This document shows, in pieces, positions 31,455 to 43,561 of a stretch of 64,000 nucleotides of DNA. Below the pieces are notes generated by a model that saw nothing but the letters and a program-made list of their open reading frames with translations, made no database searches and was not told where the DNA came from. Positions within the stretch are counted from its first letter, which is position 1. Each line of letters begins with the position of its first letter. The stretch is from Panicum virgatum. Taxonomy: Eukaryota; Streptophyta; Magnoliopsida; Poales; Poaceae. The position numbers and the translations under genes were made by a program. The stretch is taken from positions 54,095,441 through 54,159,440 of the forward strand of contig NC_053143.1 in NCBI RefSeq assembly GCF_016808335.1. The letters run 5' to 3'.

Positions 31455-34095
31455 GTGCCAGGGACCGGTCAGACCGGTTGGCCTGCAGCACCCCCTGTAC
31501 ACGATCTCATCCGACGGCCGAGGAACTTTCTTCGAAACGAAGTCTTCTCCGCGATGCCGCCGTCTTGATGAAGATCCAGTCCGCGGTTTTGGAGGGTCCG
31601 CGAAACCCGGGTAGGTGGCCGGTTTTGAGAAAACCGTCAAAACCTCACGCGCGGGAAGATTCCTGCCTCAACGCCGTGGCCCTAGACGCCGTTCCCGCCT
31701 CGGCCTTCTGACGGCCCTAGACGCTGCCCGACGCCCGTCACCTCCTCGCCCGCAGCGAGGCCATAGACGCCGTCGACGCCCGTCGCCTCCGCCAGTCCCG
31801 AGACCGACACCCGTGCCTCCACGACTTGGCGTCTTCAACCGCCGTCCGCCTCCTTGGTTTTGTGGCGCAAACCAAGAAATCCTCCTTCCGTCGCCGCTTG
31901 CGCCCTCGATCCAGGAGTGAACGCCACAGGTGCCACCCGGTCCGAGCTCCGGTCCCGGCTGCCCTTCACCGCCGTCCACCGCACGGTCCATCGGCCACAG
32001 CACCTCCACGGCAGCTCCCCGTCGACAGTTGACGCCCGTGTACCTGCAATCCAAAGACCAAGCGCACGATCACACCGCACGGTTGATAATTCACTCATCA
32101 CAAGCAGGATAGAGTACTCAACATTCCTCAATCTCCCCCTTGATGAGTGCATTGTCAACACACCACCTGAAACCAGAGAAGTGATAAAATAGAAGCAAAA
32201 AGTGAAAAACTCAAGCAAGTGACAAAAAAACTCAGAAAGGCAAGACCAGTCACTTACTCAAGCACAGATCGATCCCCTAAGACAAGGGCAATGGCTTGAC
32301 GCAATCGATCAAAAGCCAAAAACATGACTCCCCAAAGACAGAGGTAACGCTCGACACAGTCATGCTGGAAGTGGAAGGAAAGCAAGGAAAACTAGGGGCC
32401 AAAAACAAAACAGAAACTCCCCAAGCAAAGCTTTTCCCTCTCACACGTGCAACTCTCCCAAAATGATGCACTCTCAAAGCCCTGTGCACAACAAGTTTTT
32501 CAAAAATCAAACAAGTCTCCCCCTTGTTCGATCACTTCTCCCAAAATTCTCCCCCTTGTTGGCACATGCACACATCAAGTCTAGAAAGACCTAAAACTCA
32601 CCCTGAAGCTGAAACTCCCCCTGAACAGATGCTTTGCAATGAATGCAATGCAGGAGGTGTAAGTGAAAGCATTCAGGGATACAAAGATATGAGCAACATC
32701 TAGTCTCAAGCACGTGTGCATCCATAAACAAGACCTGCATCTAGCTCAACAGGGTATATCAAATCAGTCTAGAGCTAGGCAAGTTCAGTTTAGAAGAAAT
32801 AAAAGCATCACCCATGATCTAGCACTAACAAGTAGGGAATGGAAAGCAGTGCTACTCAAACTCATACAGGTGAGCCAAACTAGCCAAAACAAGTTGCCAA
32901 CATTCATTTTTCAATCAAATTTATAACAATCAATTCTTAATGCCAGGGGTTGAAAGCTTGTCATGCTTTACTTAGCAACGAGGCCAAGCCTATGCCAAAA
33001 GACAATCAGAAGCTTAAAGCACTCATTTTAGTCATGCACAGCCTTGCCCGGGTTCTCACAAGTGCAAAGTGAGCTGTCCCGAAAGTTCGATCAGTGCGAC
33101 AAGCAATCCCACCTGGATCTTTTCAATCCATTTCAAGAGCAGTTCAAGCAATTTTATCAGATTTAGATCATTTCAAGTATGAATTGCTGAACAAAAGGCT
33201 ATACTAGCATGAATAAGATAGCAAAGCATATCAACACACCCTAACATGCTAGTTGCCAAGACAGGGTGATCATGTTTTTCAGATTTTCAAATCAAAATAG
33301 CTTAACTCAGATGATGTCATATACACAATGGAGCAAGCTATACATAATCAAATTTATCAACTCACCCTAGCAGGTACTAGAAGATCATAGCAATGTATAC
33401 AAGAATGCTAGTGTAAGTGAGGCAATGCAAAATACAAACATGTACAATGCATATACACAATGCAACTACCAAACCTAGAAAACCAAGAGAAGCAAAATAA
33501 AGACCTAGCGATCAAAAGTCAGCGATCAAAAGGGGTAACAAACCCCAAGCTCCCCTCGCAAGCGAGCAAAGGTGTCCTGCTCTAGTGGTTTGGTGAGGAT
33601 ATCTGCGGTTTGCCTCTCTGAAGGAACATGAATCAGGTCTATGTGTCCTCTCTCATGGTTGTCTCGCAGGAAATGAAATCGGATGTCTATGTGTTTGATT
33701 CTGGAGTGTAGGACAGGGTTCTTTGCAATGCTAATGGCTTACATGTTGTCTATGAAAATGGGAACCCTATCATAACTCAGTCCATAATCCTGCAAGGTTT
33801 GCCTCATCCATAGGATCTGGGAGCAGCAGCTAGCAGCGGCAACATACTCAGCTTCTGTGGAAGAAAGCGCTACGCTAGCCTGCTTGCGAGAGGACCAAGA
33901 CACCAAAGATGTACCGAGAAATTGACAAGTGCCGGATGTCAACTTGCGATCCAACCGACACCCACCGAAATCGGCATCAGAAAAGCCCACCAAGACCAGA
34001 GAAGAATCCGCAGAATACCAAAGACCAAATTCAGGGGTGAATTTCAGATACCTGAAGATGCGTTTCACCACCTGCCTGTGGGAGGTGCGCGGAGA
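31455..34095 (-). mobile_element. Copia (Sirevirus-like) left arm of a 2.6-kb inverted repeat
   Basis: On the minus strand this contains the end of pol (RNase H: SADSSLVLVGFSDADFGGCR and ALSSTEAEYVAAASC), the noncoding 3' region and the first 676 bp of an LTR (sense start at 32130, TGAGGAATGTTGAG). It is a near-identical inverted copy of about 36890-39527. Both arms have the same stop codon after PIFIDNM (33739 here). The LTR is cut at 31455 by unrelated sequence. Confidence 0.85.
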
Positions 34096-37000
34096 TGTTC
34101 GTCAGTCACGCGGTAGACGGGACGGGGGATACGCTTTGCCTGGTTTTGCTAACCCTTCTGTAGAGCAAATGGCTCGACACTGGTTTGCTTCTCACTTTGC
34201 TAACCCCAGTGTTGAGACATTTGCTCACCCTTTGTCTCACTACTGATGTGCAGGTCGGAGGCTTGGAGAACAGGTGGATCATGGACTCTGGTTGTTCGCG
34301 CCACATGACCGTGAATGACAAATGGTTCTCCAGCCTCACCCCGATACGCTCAAAGGAGTACATTGTGTTCGGGGATAATGGAAGAGGAAAGGTACGTGGA
34401 CTTGGCGCTGTTCAAGTTTCTGATCATTTTACCCTGAGAGAGGTTGCTTTGGTTTCGAACCTTGGGTTCAATTTGCTTTCTGTTTCGCAACTTCTTGATG
34501 AGGGGTTTGAGGTTCGCTTCAAGGAGGGTTGTTCGCGTGTTTTGGATTCCAGAGGAGATTTGGTTTGCCGGATTACACCTCGCGATCGGGTTTTCTTGGT
34601 TGACTTCTCTGGAACTCCTTTTGGCCCTTCTCATTGCTTGTTGGCTGGTCCTTCTTCTGATTTGTGGAAGTGGCATAGGAGACTTAGACATTTGAGCTTC
34701 GATTTGTTGTCGAGACTGAGCTCACTTGGCCTAATCCGAGGATTGCCCAAATTGAAGTTTGAAAAAGGACCTTGTTTGCCATCCGTGTCGCCACGGGAAG
34801 ATGATTGCCGCTTCTCATCCACCTGTTAATCAGGTGATGACTGCTCACCCTAGAGAGTTGTTACACATGGACACAGTTGGTCCTTCTAGGGTGATGTCTG
34901 TTAGTGGGAAGTGGTACGTTCTTGTGATTGTGGACGACTTTTCTCGCTATTCTTGGGTCTTTTTCATGAGAACCAAGGATGAGGCTTTTGAGTTTGTTCG
35001 AGACTTGATCTTGAGGTTGAAAAACGAGCTACCCCAGGCCATGCGAGCGATTCGCAGTGACAATGGCACAGAATTCAAAAACACTCGTTTTGACGCCTTT
35101 TGCAGTGATCAAGGGCTTGAACACCAGTATTCTTCTCCCTACACTCCACAGCAGAATGGAGTTGTAGAGTAGAAGAATCGGACGCTGGTTGAGATGGCGA
35201 GGACAATGCTCGATGAGCATAGGACTCCTCGCAAATACTGGGCTGAGGCGGTTAACACCGCTTGTTACGTATCCAACCGCATTTTCTTGCATGCTTTCAT
35301 GCACAGGACTTCTTATGAGTTGCGGTTTGGACGCCAGCCCCATGTTGACCATCTCAGAGTTTTCGGTTGCCGGTGCTTTGTGCTGAAAGATGGAAATCTT
35401 GATAAGTTTGAGTCTCGCTCATCTGACGGCATTTTTCTCGGTTATGCTTCTCACTCTAGAGCATACCGTGTGCTGATTGTTGATACTAACATCGTCAGAG
35501 AGACTTGTGAGGTCACTTTCGACGAGACTGCACCGTGCAATTCTTCTGTCTTTGAAGTTGCAGGAGATGATGAGCTCGGCACCTCCATCTTTGAAGATGA
35601 GGAGGAAGAAGCTGCAGAGGGCGACGCTGAGGCTACCATGCGTACTGTGGACCCAGCTATCTCTGCCACGAGCTCGGACGATGACGACGGCCCCGACCCG
35701 ACTACGTCTACTTCCCGGGGGCTGATCGAGGAGGTGACTCTTCACCAGCTGCACCTGAGGAGGCACCAGCTTTGGTTGAGGAGGAGGCGACTTCGACACG
35801 GGAAGCACCGCGACACATTCAGCGCCGCCATCCTCCTCAACAGATGCTAGGTGATCTCAACGAGCGAGTCACCAGGTCCAAGGTAACAAGTATCGCTGGT
35901 TTTGCTCATTCAGCATTTGTTGCCTCTTTTGAGCCCAAAGATATTGGACACGCTCTTTCTGATTTTAATTGGGTCAATGCCATGCATGAGGAACTTGAAA
36001 ATTTTGAAAGAAACCAAGTTTGGGTTTTGGTCGAGCCTCCACCTGCTTGTAATCCCATCGGAATGAAGTGGGTCTTCAAAAACAAGCAGGGTGAGGATGG
36101 TTTGGTTGTTAGAAACAAGGCTCGTCTTGTTGCCCAGGGGTTTTTCCAAAAAGAGGGTATTGATTTTGAGGAAACTTTTGCCCCTGTTGCTCGTTTGGAA
36201 GCTATTCGAATCTTTCTTGCATTTGCTGCTTCCAAGGGTTTTAAGGTTTTCCAAATGGATGTGAAATCTGCCTTCTTGAATGGTTTTATCGAAGAAGAGG
36301 TTTATGTGAAGCAACCCCCTGGTTTCGAAAATCCCAAGTTTCCAAACCGTGTTTATAAACTTCAGAAAGCGCTTTACGGTTTGAAACAGGCGCCTAGAGC
36401 TTGATATGATAGATTGAAAACCTTTTTGCTGGCTCAGGGCTTTAAGATGGGATGTGTGGATAAAACTTTGTTCCTCATGCGGTCTGGTAATGACTTTCTA
36501 TTAGTTCAGATATACGTGGATGATATTATCTTTGGTGGCTCTTCTCACGCTCTTGTCTCCAAGTTTTCTGATCAGATGTCCAGGGAGTTCGAGATGAGCA
36601 TGATGGGTGAGTTGCAGTTCTTCCTCGGGCTGCAGATCAAGCAAACTCCTTAGGGCACTTTTGTCTATCAAGCCAAGTACACTAGAGACTTGCTGCGGAA
36701 GTTCGACATGAGTGACTTGTCTCCTCAGCCGACTTCGATCAACACATCTATGGCGCTTGATGAGGACTTGGACGGCGAGGCGTTGGACCAGAAGGAGCAC
36801 AGGAGCATGATCGGCTCGCTCCTGTACCTGACGGCGACGCGACCGGACATCCAGTTTGGCGTCTGCCTTTGTGCGCGCTACCAGGCTTCTCTGCGCACCT
36901 CCCACAGGCAGGTGGTGAAATGCATCTTCAGGTATCTGAAATTCACCCCTGAATTTGGTCTTTGGTATTCTGCGGATTCTTCTCTGGTCTTGGTGGGCTT

Positions 37001-37427
37001 TTCTAATGCCGATTTCGGTGGGTGTCGGTTGGATCGCAAGTCGACATCCGGCACTTGTCAATTTCTCGGTACATCTTTGGTGTCTTGGTCCTCTCGCAAG
37101 CAGGCTAGCGTAGCGCTTTCTTCCACAGAAGCTGAGTATGTTGCCGCTGCTAGCTGCGGCTCCCAGATCCTATGGATGAGACAAACCTTGCAGGATTATG
37201 GACTGAGTTATGATAGGGTTCCCATTTTCATAGACAACATGTAAGCCATTAGCATTGCAAAGAACCCTGTCCTACACTCCAGAACCAAACACATAGACAT
37301 CCGATTCCATTTCCTGCGAGACAACCATGAGAGAGGACACATAGACCTGATTCTTGTCCCTTCAGAGAGGCAAACCGTAGATATCCTCACCAAACCGCTA
37401 GGGCAGGACACCTTTGCTCACTTGTGA
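34096..37427 (+). pseudogene. Copia gag-pol remnant (protease, integrase, RT, RNase H)
   Basis: The order protease - integrase - reverse transcriptase - RNase H is that of Ty1/copia. Visible motifs: protease DSGCSRHMT (34279); GAG-pre-integrase WHRRLRHLSF; integrase HMDTVGPSR, VDDFSRYSW, SDNGTEFKN and [45 protein letters not shown] and the catalytic IYVDDIIFG; RNase H ADFGGCRLDRKSTSGTCQFL. In-frame stops follow the integrase (35170), ...QAPRA (36402), ...IKQTP (36651) and IDNM (37242), with a frameshift after the GAG-pre-integrase (near 34785) and further disruption before RT. Gag and the 5' LTR are absent: the copy is truncated at 34096, exactly where the inverted arm ends. It cannot encode a working polyprotein. 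Confidence 0.9.
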
Positions 37428-38851
37428 GGGGAGCTTGGGGTTTGTTACCCCTTTTGATCGCTGACTTTTGATCGCTAGGTCTTTATTTTGCTTCTCTTGG
37501 TTTTCTAGGTTTGGTAGTTGCATTGTGTATATGCATTGTACATGTTTGCATTTTGCATTGCCTCACTTGCACTAGCATTCTTGTATACATTGCTATGATC
37601 TTCTAGTACCTGCTAGTGTGAGTTGATAAATTTGATCATGTATAGCTTGCTCCATTGTGTATATGACATCATCTGAGTTAAGCTATTTTGATTTGAAAAT
37701 CTGAAAAACATGATCACCCTGTCTTGGCTACTAGCATGTTAGGGTGTGTTGATATGCTTTGCTATCTTATTCATGCTAGTATAGCCTTTTGTTCAGCAAT
37801 TCATACTTGAAATGATCTAAATATGATAAAATTGCTTGAACGCCTCTTGAAATGGATTGAAAAGATCTAGGTGGGATTGCTTGTCGCATTGATCGAGCTT
37901 TCGGGACGGCTCACTTTGCACTTGTGAGAACCCGGGCAAGGCTGTGCAGGACTGAAATGAGTGCTTTAAGCTTCTGATTGTCTTTTGGCATAGGCTTGGC
38001 CTCGTTGCTAAGTAAAGCATGACAAGCTTTCAACCCCTGGCATTAAGAATTGATTGTTATAAATTTGATTGAAAAATGAATGTTGGCAACTTGTTTTGGC
38101 TGGTTTGGCTCACCTGGATGAGTTTGAGTAGCACTGCTTTCCATTCCCAACTTGTTAGTGCTAGATCATGGGTGATGCTTTTACTTCTTCTAAACTGAAC
38201 TTCACTAGCTCTAGACTGATTTGATATACCCTGTTGAGCTAGATGCAGATCTTGTTTATGGATGCACACATGCTTGAGACTAGATGTTGCTCATATCTTT
38301 GTATCCCTGAATGCTTTCACTTACACCTCTCGCATTGCATTCATTGCATAGCATCTGTTCAGGGGGAGTTTCAGCTTCAGGGGGAGTTTTAGGTCTTTCT
38401 AGACTTGATGTGTGCATGTGCCAACAAGGGGGAGAATTTTGGGAGAAGTGATCGAACAAGGGGGAGACTTGTTTGATTTTTGAAAAACTTGTTGTGCACA
38501 GGGCTTTGAGAGTGCATCATTTTGGGAGAGTTGCACGTGTGAGAGGGAAAAGCTTTGCTTGGGGAGTTTCTGCTTTGTATTTTGCCCCTGGTTTTCCTTG
38601 CTTTCCTTCCACTTCCAGCATGTCTGTGTCGAGCGTTACCTCTGTCTTTGGGGAGTCATGTTTTTGGCTTTTGATCGATTGCGTCAAGCTGTTGCCCTTG
38701 TCTTAGGGGATCGATCTGTGCTTGAGTAAGTGACTGGTCTTGCCTTTCTGAGTTTTTTGTCACTTGCTTGAGTTTTTCACTTTTTGCTTCTATTTTATCA
38801 CTTCTCTGGTTTCAGGTGGTGTGTTGACAATGCACTCATCAAGGGGGAGAT
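37428..38851 (+). mobile_element. Copia 3' noncoding region with repeated polypurine tracts
   Basis: Between pol and the LTR there are 1.4 kb without coding signal. Five copies of A/CAGGGGGAG occur (about 38359, 38380, 38427, 38459 and 38841), the last directly before the LTR, as expected for the primer of plus-strand synthesis. Multiple polypurine tracts upstream of the 3' LTR are characteristic of Sireviruses. Confidence 0.8.
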
Positions 38852-40488
38852 TGAGGAATGTTGAGTACTCTATCCTGCTTGTGATGAGTGAATTGTTAAC
38901 CGTGCGGTGTGATCGTGCGCTTGGTCTTTGGATTGCAGGTACACGGGCGTCAAGTGTCGACGGGGAGCTGCCGTGGAGGTGCTGTGGCCGATGGACCGTG
39001 CGGTGGACGGCGGTGAAGGGCAGCCGAGACCGGAGCTCGGACCGGGTGGCAGCTGTGGCGTCCACTCCTGGATCGAGGGCGCAAGCGGCGATGGAAGGCA
39101 GGTTTCTTGGTTTGCGCCACAAAACCAAGGAGGCAGACGGCGGTTGAAGACGCCAAGTCGTGGAGGCACGGGCATCGGTCTCGGGACTGGCGGAGGCGAC
39201 GGGCGTCGACGGCGTCTATGGCCTCGCTGCGGGCGAGGAGGTGACAGGCATCGGGCAGCGTCTAGGGCCGTCAGAAGGCCGAGGCGGGAACGGCGTCTAG
39301 GGCCACGGCGTGGAGGCAGGAATCTTCCCGTGTGTGAGGTTTTGGCGGTTTTCTCAAAACCGGCCACCTACCCGGGTTTCGCGGACCCTCCAAAACCGCG
39401 GACTGGATCTTCATCAAGACGGCGGCATCGCGGAGAAGACTTCATTTCGAAGAAAGTTCCTCGGCCGTCGGATGAGATCGTGTACAGGGGGTGCTGCAGG
39501 CCAACCGGTCTGACCGGTCCCTAGCACCGGTCTGACCGGTCTAACCAACCGGTCTGACCGGTCTAGTGTACCGGTCTGAGCGGTCCCGCGGGTATAAATA
39601 CCCCTTCACTTGTGTTAGGTTAATTGCGGCTTTTAGAACTTGTTCGTGAATTCTCTGTTCCTCCAGGCCGCCGCCCCTGTGTCTCTCTCCCCCCGTTCTT
39701 CCCTTTAGGGTAGATTTAGTTGATGGATTGTTGAGACCTTGTGTGGGATTTGATTGGGAAAGGAGGCCCTATCCTCCGCGTGCCCTCTGGGCTTTTGAAT
39801 CGATTCAATCTCATCGTTTTTGTGCCCGTTTGTGATGAATTTTGGTTTCGTTTTTGGTGCACACGATTGCGATGGTTCCACGAGTTCTTTGCTGTGATTC
39901 CCGTGCTTCTAGCCCTGTCTTAAACCCTCTGGAATCACTAGCTCGTTCGAATTCGATTTCTTGAGTTCTAGAGAAAACCCCATCCCTTTTGATCTCATCC
40001 CGAAATTCTCGTGTTATGGATATCTTTAGGGTGAGATCTCTTGGGGATACGTTCTTGGGGTAGGAACGTAGCTTTCCTCCAAGTTTCATTGAATTTGAAC
40101 GCGATTTGCTCGAGATTCGCGGTTTGAAGGTTGGATTTTGGAGGTTTTCTGGGTGCCACCGGTCAGACCGGTAGGCAAGACCGGTCAGACCGGTCTGCTA
40201 GTTTTTGAACAGCCGAGACCGGTCAGACCGGTCAAGTGCACCGGTCAGACCGGTCCTGGCAGATCAATTCTGCGGTTTCTCTCGATTCGCTTCCGATTTG
40301 CTTCGTGGTTTCGCTCGCACGTTCGTGGCCTTTTGTGTTGGTTTAGCTTTTCAATAGCTACTCCAAACTTTGGTCAGAACGCTTGAGGGCTTGGGTGATT
40401 TTGGGACATAGGCCAACGATTCGAATTTCGAAGAAATTTTGATCGGCTCCCATTCACCCCCTCTCTGGTCGCCGGCTTCGGTCCCTCA
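38852..40488 (+). mobile_element. 3' LTR of the copia element, 1637 bp
   Basis: Starts TGAGGAATG after the polypurine tract and ends GGTCCCTCA, so the ends are TGAGG/CCTCA inverted repeats. A TATAAATA box lies at 39593. ACCGGTCTGACCGGT-type palindromes cluster before the TATA box (39500-39590) and again downstream (40155-40258). Its first 676 bp recur inverted at 31455-32130. Confidence 0.85.
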
Positions 40489-40955
40489 TACTGCACTTTA
40501 CTTTTGCTGCTTGCAGACCAATATATATTATCGGAAAACACACAAAAAAGCTAGTAGTACTTTATATCCCCAAAATACAAAATGAAACTATTAGCTGCAA
40601 AATTTTACAGTTGGCGACTTTGAAACCAAAAGCATGATAATTGAATGGTGGTGAATTTGGAACCAAAAACAAGTTGGAGTGGTGTATTTATTTGGAAGAG
40701 ACAACAATAATATAAAGATCCCGATTTCACTAGGAGAATCAAATTAAGAGGGAGTAACAAATGGATCGGTATTACATCAAATTAAGCTGCATACATAATG
40801 GGTGACCAGCCCATTGGTAAAAACTGCTGAAACATGAAAAGATGAAATTGATCACACTGTTTATTTAGAGGAGCGAAACGACGTCGCCCAACTAGTGTCT
40901 GGTGGGGTCTGAAAAGTTGCACGCAGCTGTGCTGGGAAGCATCTCTGGCTACACA
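40489..40955. other. 3' flank of the SDR gene
   Basis: AT-rich. From about 40850 it matches the 3' flank of the second SDR copy (TCACACTGTTTATT, GGAGCGAAACGAC, TTGCACGCAGCTGTG), which is split there by an insertion at 49626-50730. Confidence 0.6.
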
Positions 40956-42137
40956 CTAAGGAGTAGTGAACTCGCCGTTCAGGATGAGGTTGTTCCCTGT
41001 CAGGCTCTTACCGTAGTCCGACGCGAGGTACACCGCTGCGTTGGCCACGTCCTCTTCGGTCGCCATCTTGGTCATAATGTACTTGTTGATCATATGTTCA
41101 AGGTGGTCATTCTCGGCATGGGGGAAGATTGACTTGAGCACGCGCTTGTGAATGTTGGCGTGCTGCGAGATAGCATTCACCCGCACACCATGCCCCGCCA
41201 GCTCCGCCGCCTTGGCCCGGATCACGCCGATGGCTGCGGCCTGGGAGATGCTGTACGCCGACGGCACCACGTCGCCGAGCAAGCCCATGGTGCTGCTCCT
41301 CAGGAGGATGCAGCCTCCCTTCGGGTTCTGGCTCGTCATCACAGCACTGGTGTGATTGATGCTGTCCAGGACGGACTGGAAGTTGGCCGCCATGGCGGTC
41401 TCGAAGGCTTTGCTGTCACTCAAAGCAGACACGTGGTTGAACTCAGTGTTGTTGTAGAAGATGTCAAGATGCTTGTGTTCATCCTTCAGGTTCTCAATCT
41501 CATCACTAAACTTCAGCCAGTCGCTTGTGTCGTAGGTCATTGCTTTAGCCACTTTCGTGGTTTTATCATTAGGGTCCTTGCTGTTTTCGAGTTCGCCTGC
41601 GAAGCTTTTGCACGTGTTCAGCTCCTTGTCAGCGAGGAAGACCGAGGCGCCATTCTCGAAGAATTTTCGGGCAATCGCCTTGCCGACTGTGCTCGCGGCT
41701 CCCGTGATGACGGCCACCTTGTTAGCAAGCAGCAACCTGCATGTATACATGTTACATGGTGACAATTTGAACCCCCCTTGGTTAAATTTTGACATCTGTA
41801 GTTCTTCAAAGTGGAATGTCGTTTAGTTAAAGAGATGCGGTTCAAACAAGAAAAATTATAAATATTATAGGTGGCCCAAATTGTAGTTCTTCGAAGTGGA
41901 ATATTATGGTGGCAATTTGAAACGCTGGCCCTTGGTTAAATTTTGACATCTGTAGTTCTTCGAAGTGGAATATTTAGTTTAAAATGTGGTTCAAACTAGA
42001 AAAATTATAAGTATTATAGGTGGCCCAAATTAAATTGTCACGGCGTAACAAATGGATGGTCCAAAATGGAAGAATTTACTCTAATAAATCGATACACGAA
42101 GCTAATAAGGTAACTTTGCATACTGCGGTAGGGCCAT
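40956..42137 (-). CDS. Short-chain dehydrogenase/reductase-like protein, catalytic Lys missing
   Basis: Coding exons 42137-42124 (MALPQ, ATG in CCATGG) and 41736-40956 join at CA|GTATGC and TGCAG|G to give 264 residues. The classical SDR fold is clear: KVAVITGAASTVG at 11-23, acid D41 after strand 2 (NAD-type), the NNAG position as NNTE (100-103), serine region LRSSTMG (150-156), Y166, and the C-terminal TGNNLILNGEF. Plant relatives are momilactone A synthase- or tropinone reductase-like enzymes that oxidise alcohols with NAD. Here the active-site YxxxK reads YSISQ, so the catalytic lysine is Gln170; the middle glycine of TGxxxGxG is Thr21, and NNAG is altered. The frame is nevertheless intact, so it may be a non-catalytic family member or a recent pseudogene. 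A sister copy with the same changes lies at 50799-51855. Confidence 0.8.
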
Positions 42138-42197
42138 GGAAAAGCAGTTTTCAACTCCGGAGATGACGACGATGGTCCAGCTCCGGCCGTCCCCCCA

Positions 42198-42300
42198 GCT
42201 GCAGTCACAAACACCAAGTAACCAGATTAGCTTACTACCACACAACGGAAAACATTTTGGTCGATCGATCAGTTAGCACTACGACAAAAAGGTACTCACC
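42198..42300 (-). other. Predicted 5' UTR intron of the SDR gene
   Basis: On the minus strand a consensus donor (GCGG|GTGAGTACC) follows the first 5' UTR exon at 42300, and an acceptor (GTGACTGCAG) precedes 42198. The 101-bp intron leaves the ATG in the second exon. Inferred from splice signals only. Confidence 0.5.
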
Positions 42301-42396
42301 CGCTGCTCCAAACACTCCGAAAGCTAGCTAGGGCTCCTGCTGGCTGCTGCTCTCTGGAAAGCTGAGTTGGGGTTTCTCGCAACTGATCGTCGTCGT

Positions 42397-42404
42397 CTTA
42401 AATA
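42397..42404 (-). promoter_or_regulatory. TATA box of the SDR gene
   Basis: TATTTAAG on the minus strand, about 100 bp before the predicted 5' UTR donor. The same box and spacing occur before the second SDR copy (52111-52118), and the surrounding CAACTGATCGTC...TTGGGGTTTCTCGC is conserved. Confidence 0.6.
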
Positions 42405-43561
42405 GGAATTTCCACACCCCCTGTGTCGCAGGGATCCGATGAACAAGCACAAAATGTCAACCCAAATGGATCTGCACGTGTCTTTTTTTTCTTTCTATTG
42501 TGACATCGGATCTGCTTGCGTCAGCAGTTCTTAACTGATAACTAAGTCGTGGAGCCAACTCTCATTTCTTTTAATCGGACTTTGGGCAAGTCCTTCCGTA
42601 TATACTTACTGGCCTATGTTATTAAGTCTTCGTTTCTTGGTTGGTACGATCTTGATCAAACCACATGTAAGGTCTGCATTGTAGCTTAATTAGCTTTGCG
42701 GAATCTCTGACTTGGAGCAGGAGAGTGACCATGCATAGTGCTCATGGTGGATTGGCTCTAGCTACTGCTCGTTGATGATCCCAAGTCTGAAACCCTAATA
42801 TGATTTGCAGCAAGGAACCTGCGGGTGGGTTCCGTCCGGGGTCACACGATTGCAAAGTTTAGTTACACAGATAAACATTGAAGTTTCGCAAGCCACGGTT
42901 TAAGTCAACCGAACTAATCTTTCATATTTTACCGCTGCCAGCTGACGTAATGAACAGTGACTAATGATGACCTCAGCTGCATCTCGATTTGGATCTGGAT
43001 CAAATCATCTTCATGTTGCCTTATAATATTAGACAGGCATGCGCGTGGGACACTCTCAGTTCTCGTGGTAATGTAGCAACTACGGAGATTAACTTTCTCT
43101 GACAATGGAAGGTAGTTTATTTTATGCTGTTTTAGGATCTGTGCTTCTTTTTTCATAATTTCATTTCACCAAAAATATAATCATGTGCAATTAATATGTT
43201 TCTTTCAGCTTTTTATCTGCATGATAAAAAGTTCACAATATATATTTTAAAATAACTTATGATGTCTACTATCTGCTTATAAAATTTGAACTTAATAAGA
43301 CTCCACTTCTACAAGGATAATAAAAAGGACAAATCTTGTTAAGGGGTGAATTGGACTAATTGGTATAGTTGTAGGGGGTAATTTGAACAAAAAATAGTTT
43401 AGAGGGTTATTGGGATTTTTGCTATACTTGAGGTGAAGTGTTTAAATTGCTTGGAGCCTCGGATCGGAGGAACAGGGTGTGTGACGGATCTAGGAATCAT
43501 TGATGGCTTTAAAAATAGCAGAGATTGGGGGTGGAAAATCTAGTTAAACTGTTTATGTACT
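42405..43561. repeat. SDR upstream duplication, copy B
   Basis: The promoter-distal region of the SDR gene. 42405-42845 matches 52119-52548 (TCGGACTTTGGGCAAGTC, ACCACATGTAAGGTCTGCA), and 42845-43440 matches copy A at 3093-3716 and 4650-4745. It contains no gene. Confidence 0.8.

Noticed and set aside
41148..41762. Plus-strand frame opposite the SDR exon
   Set aside because: It is the antisense shadow of the SDR coding exon, which has clear family motifs on the minus strand.
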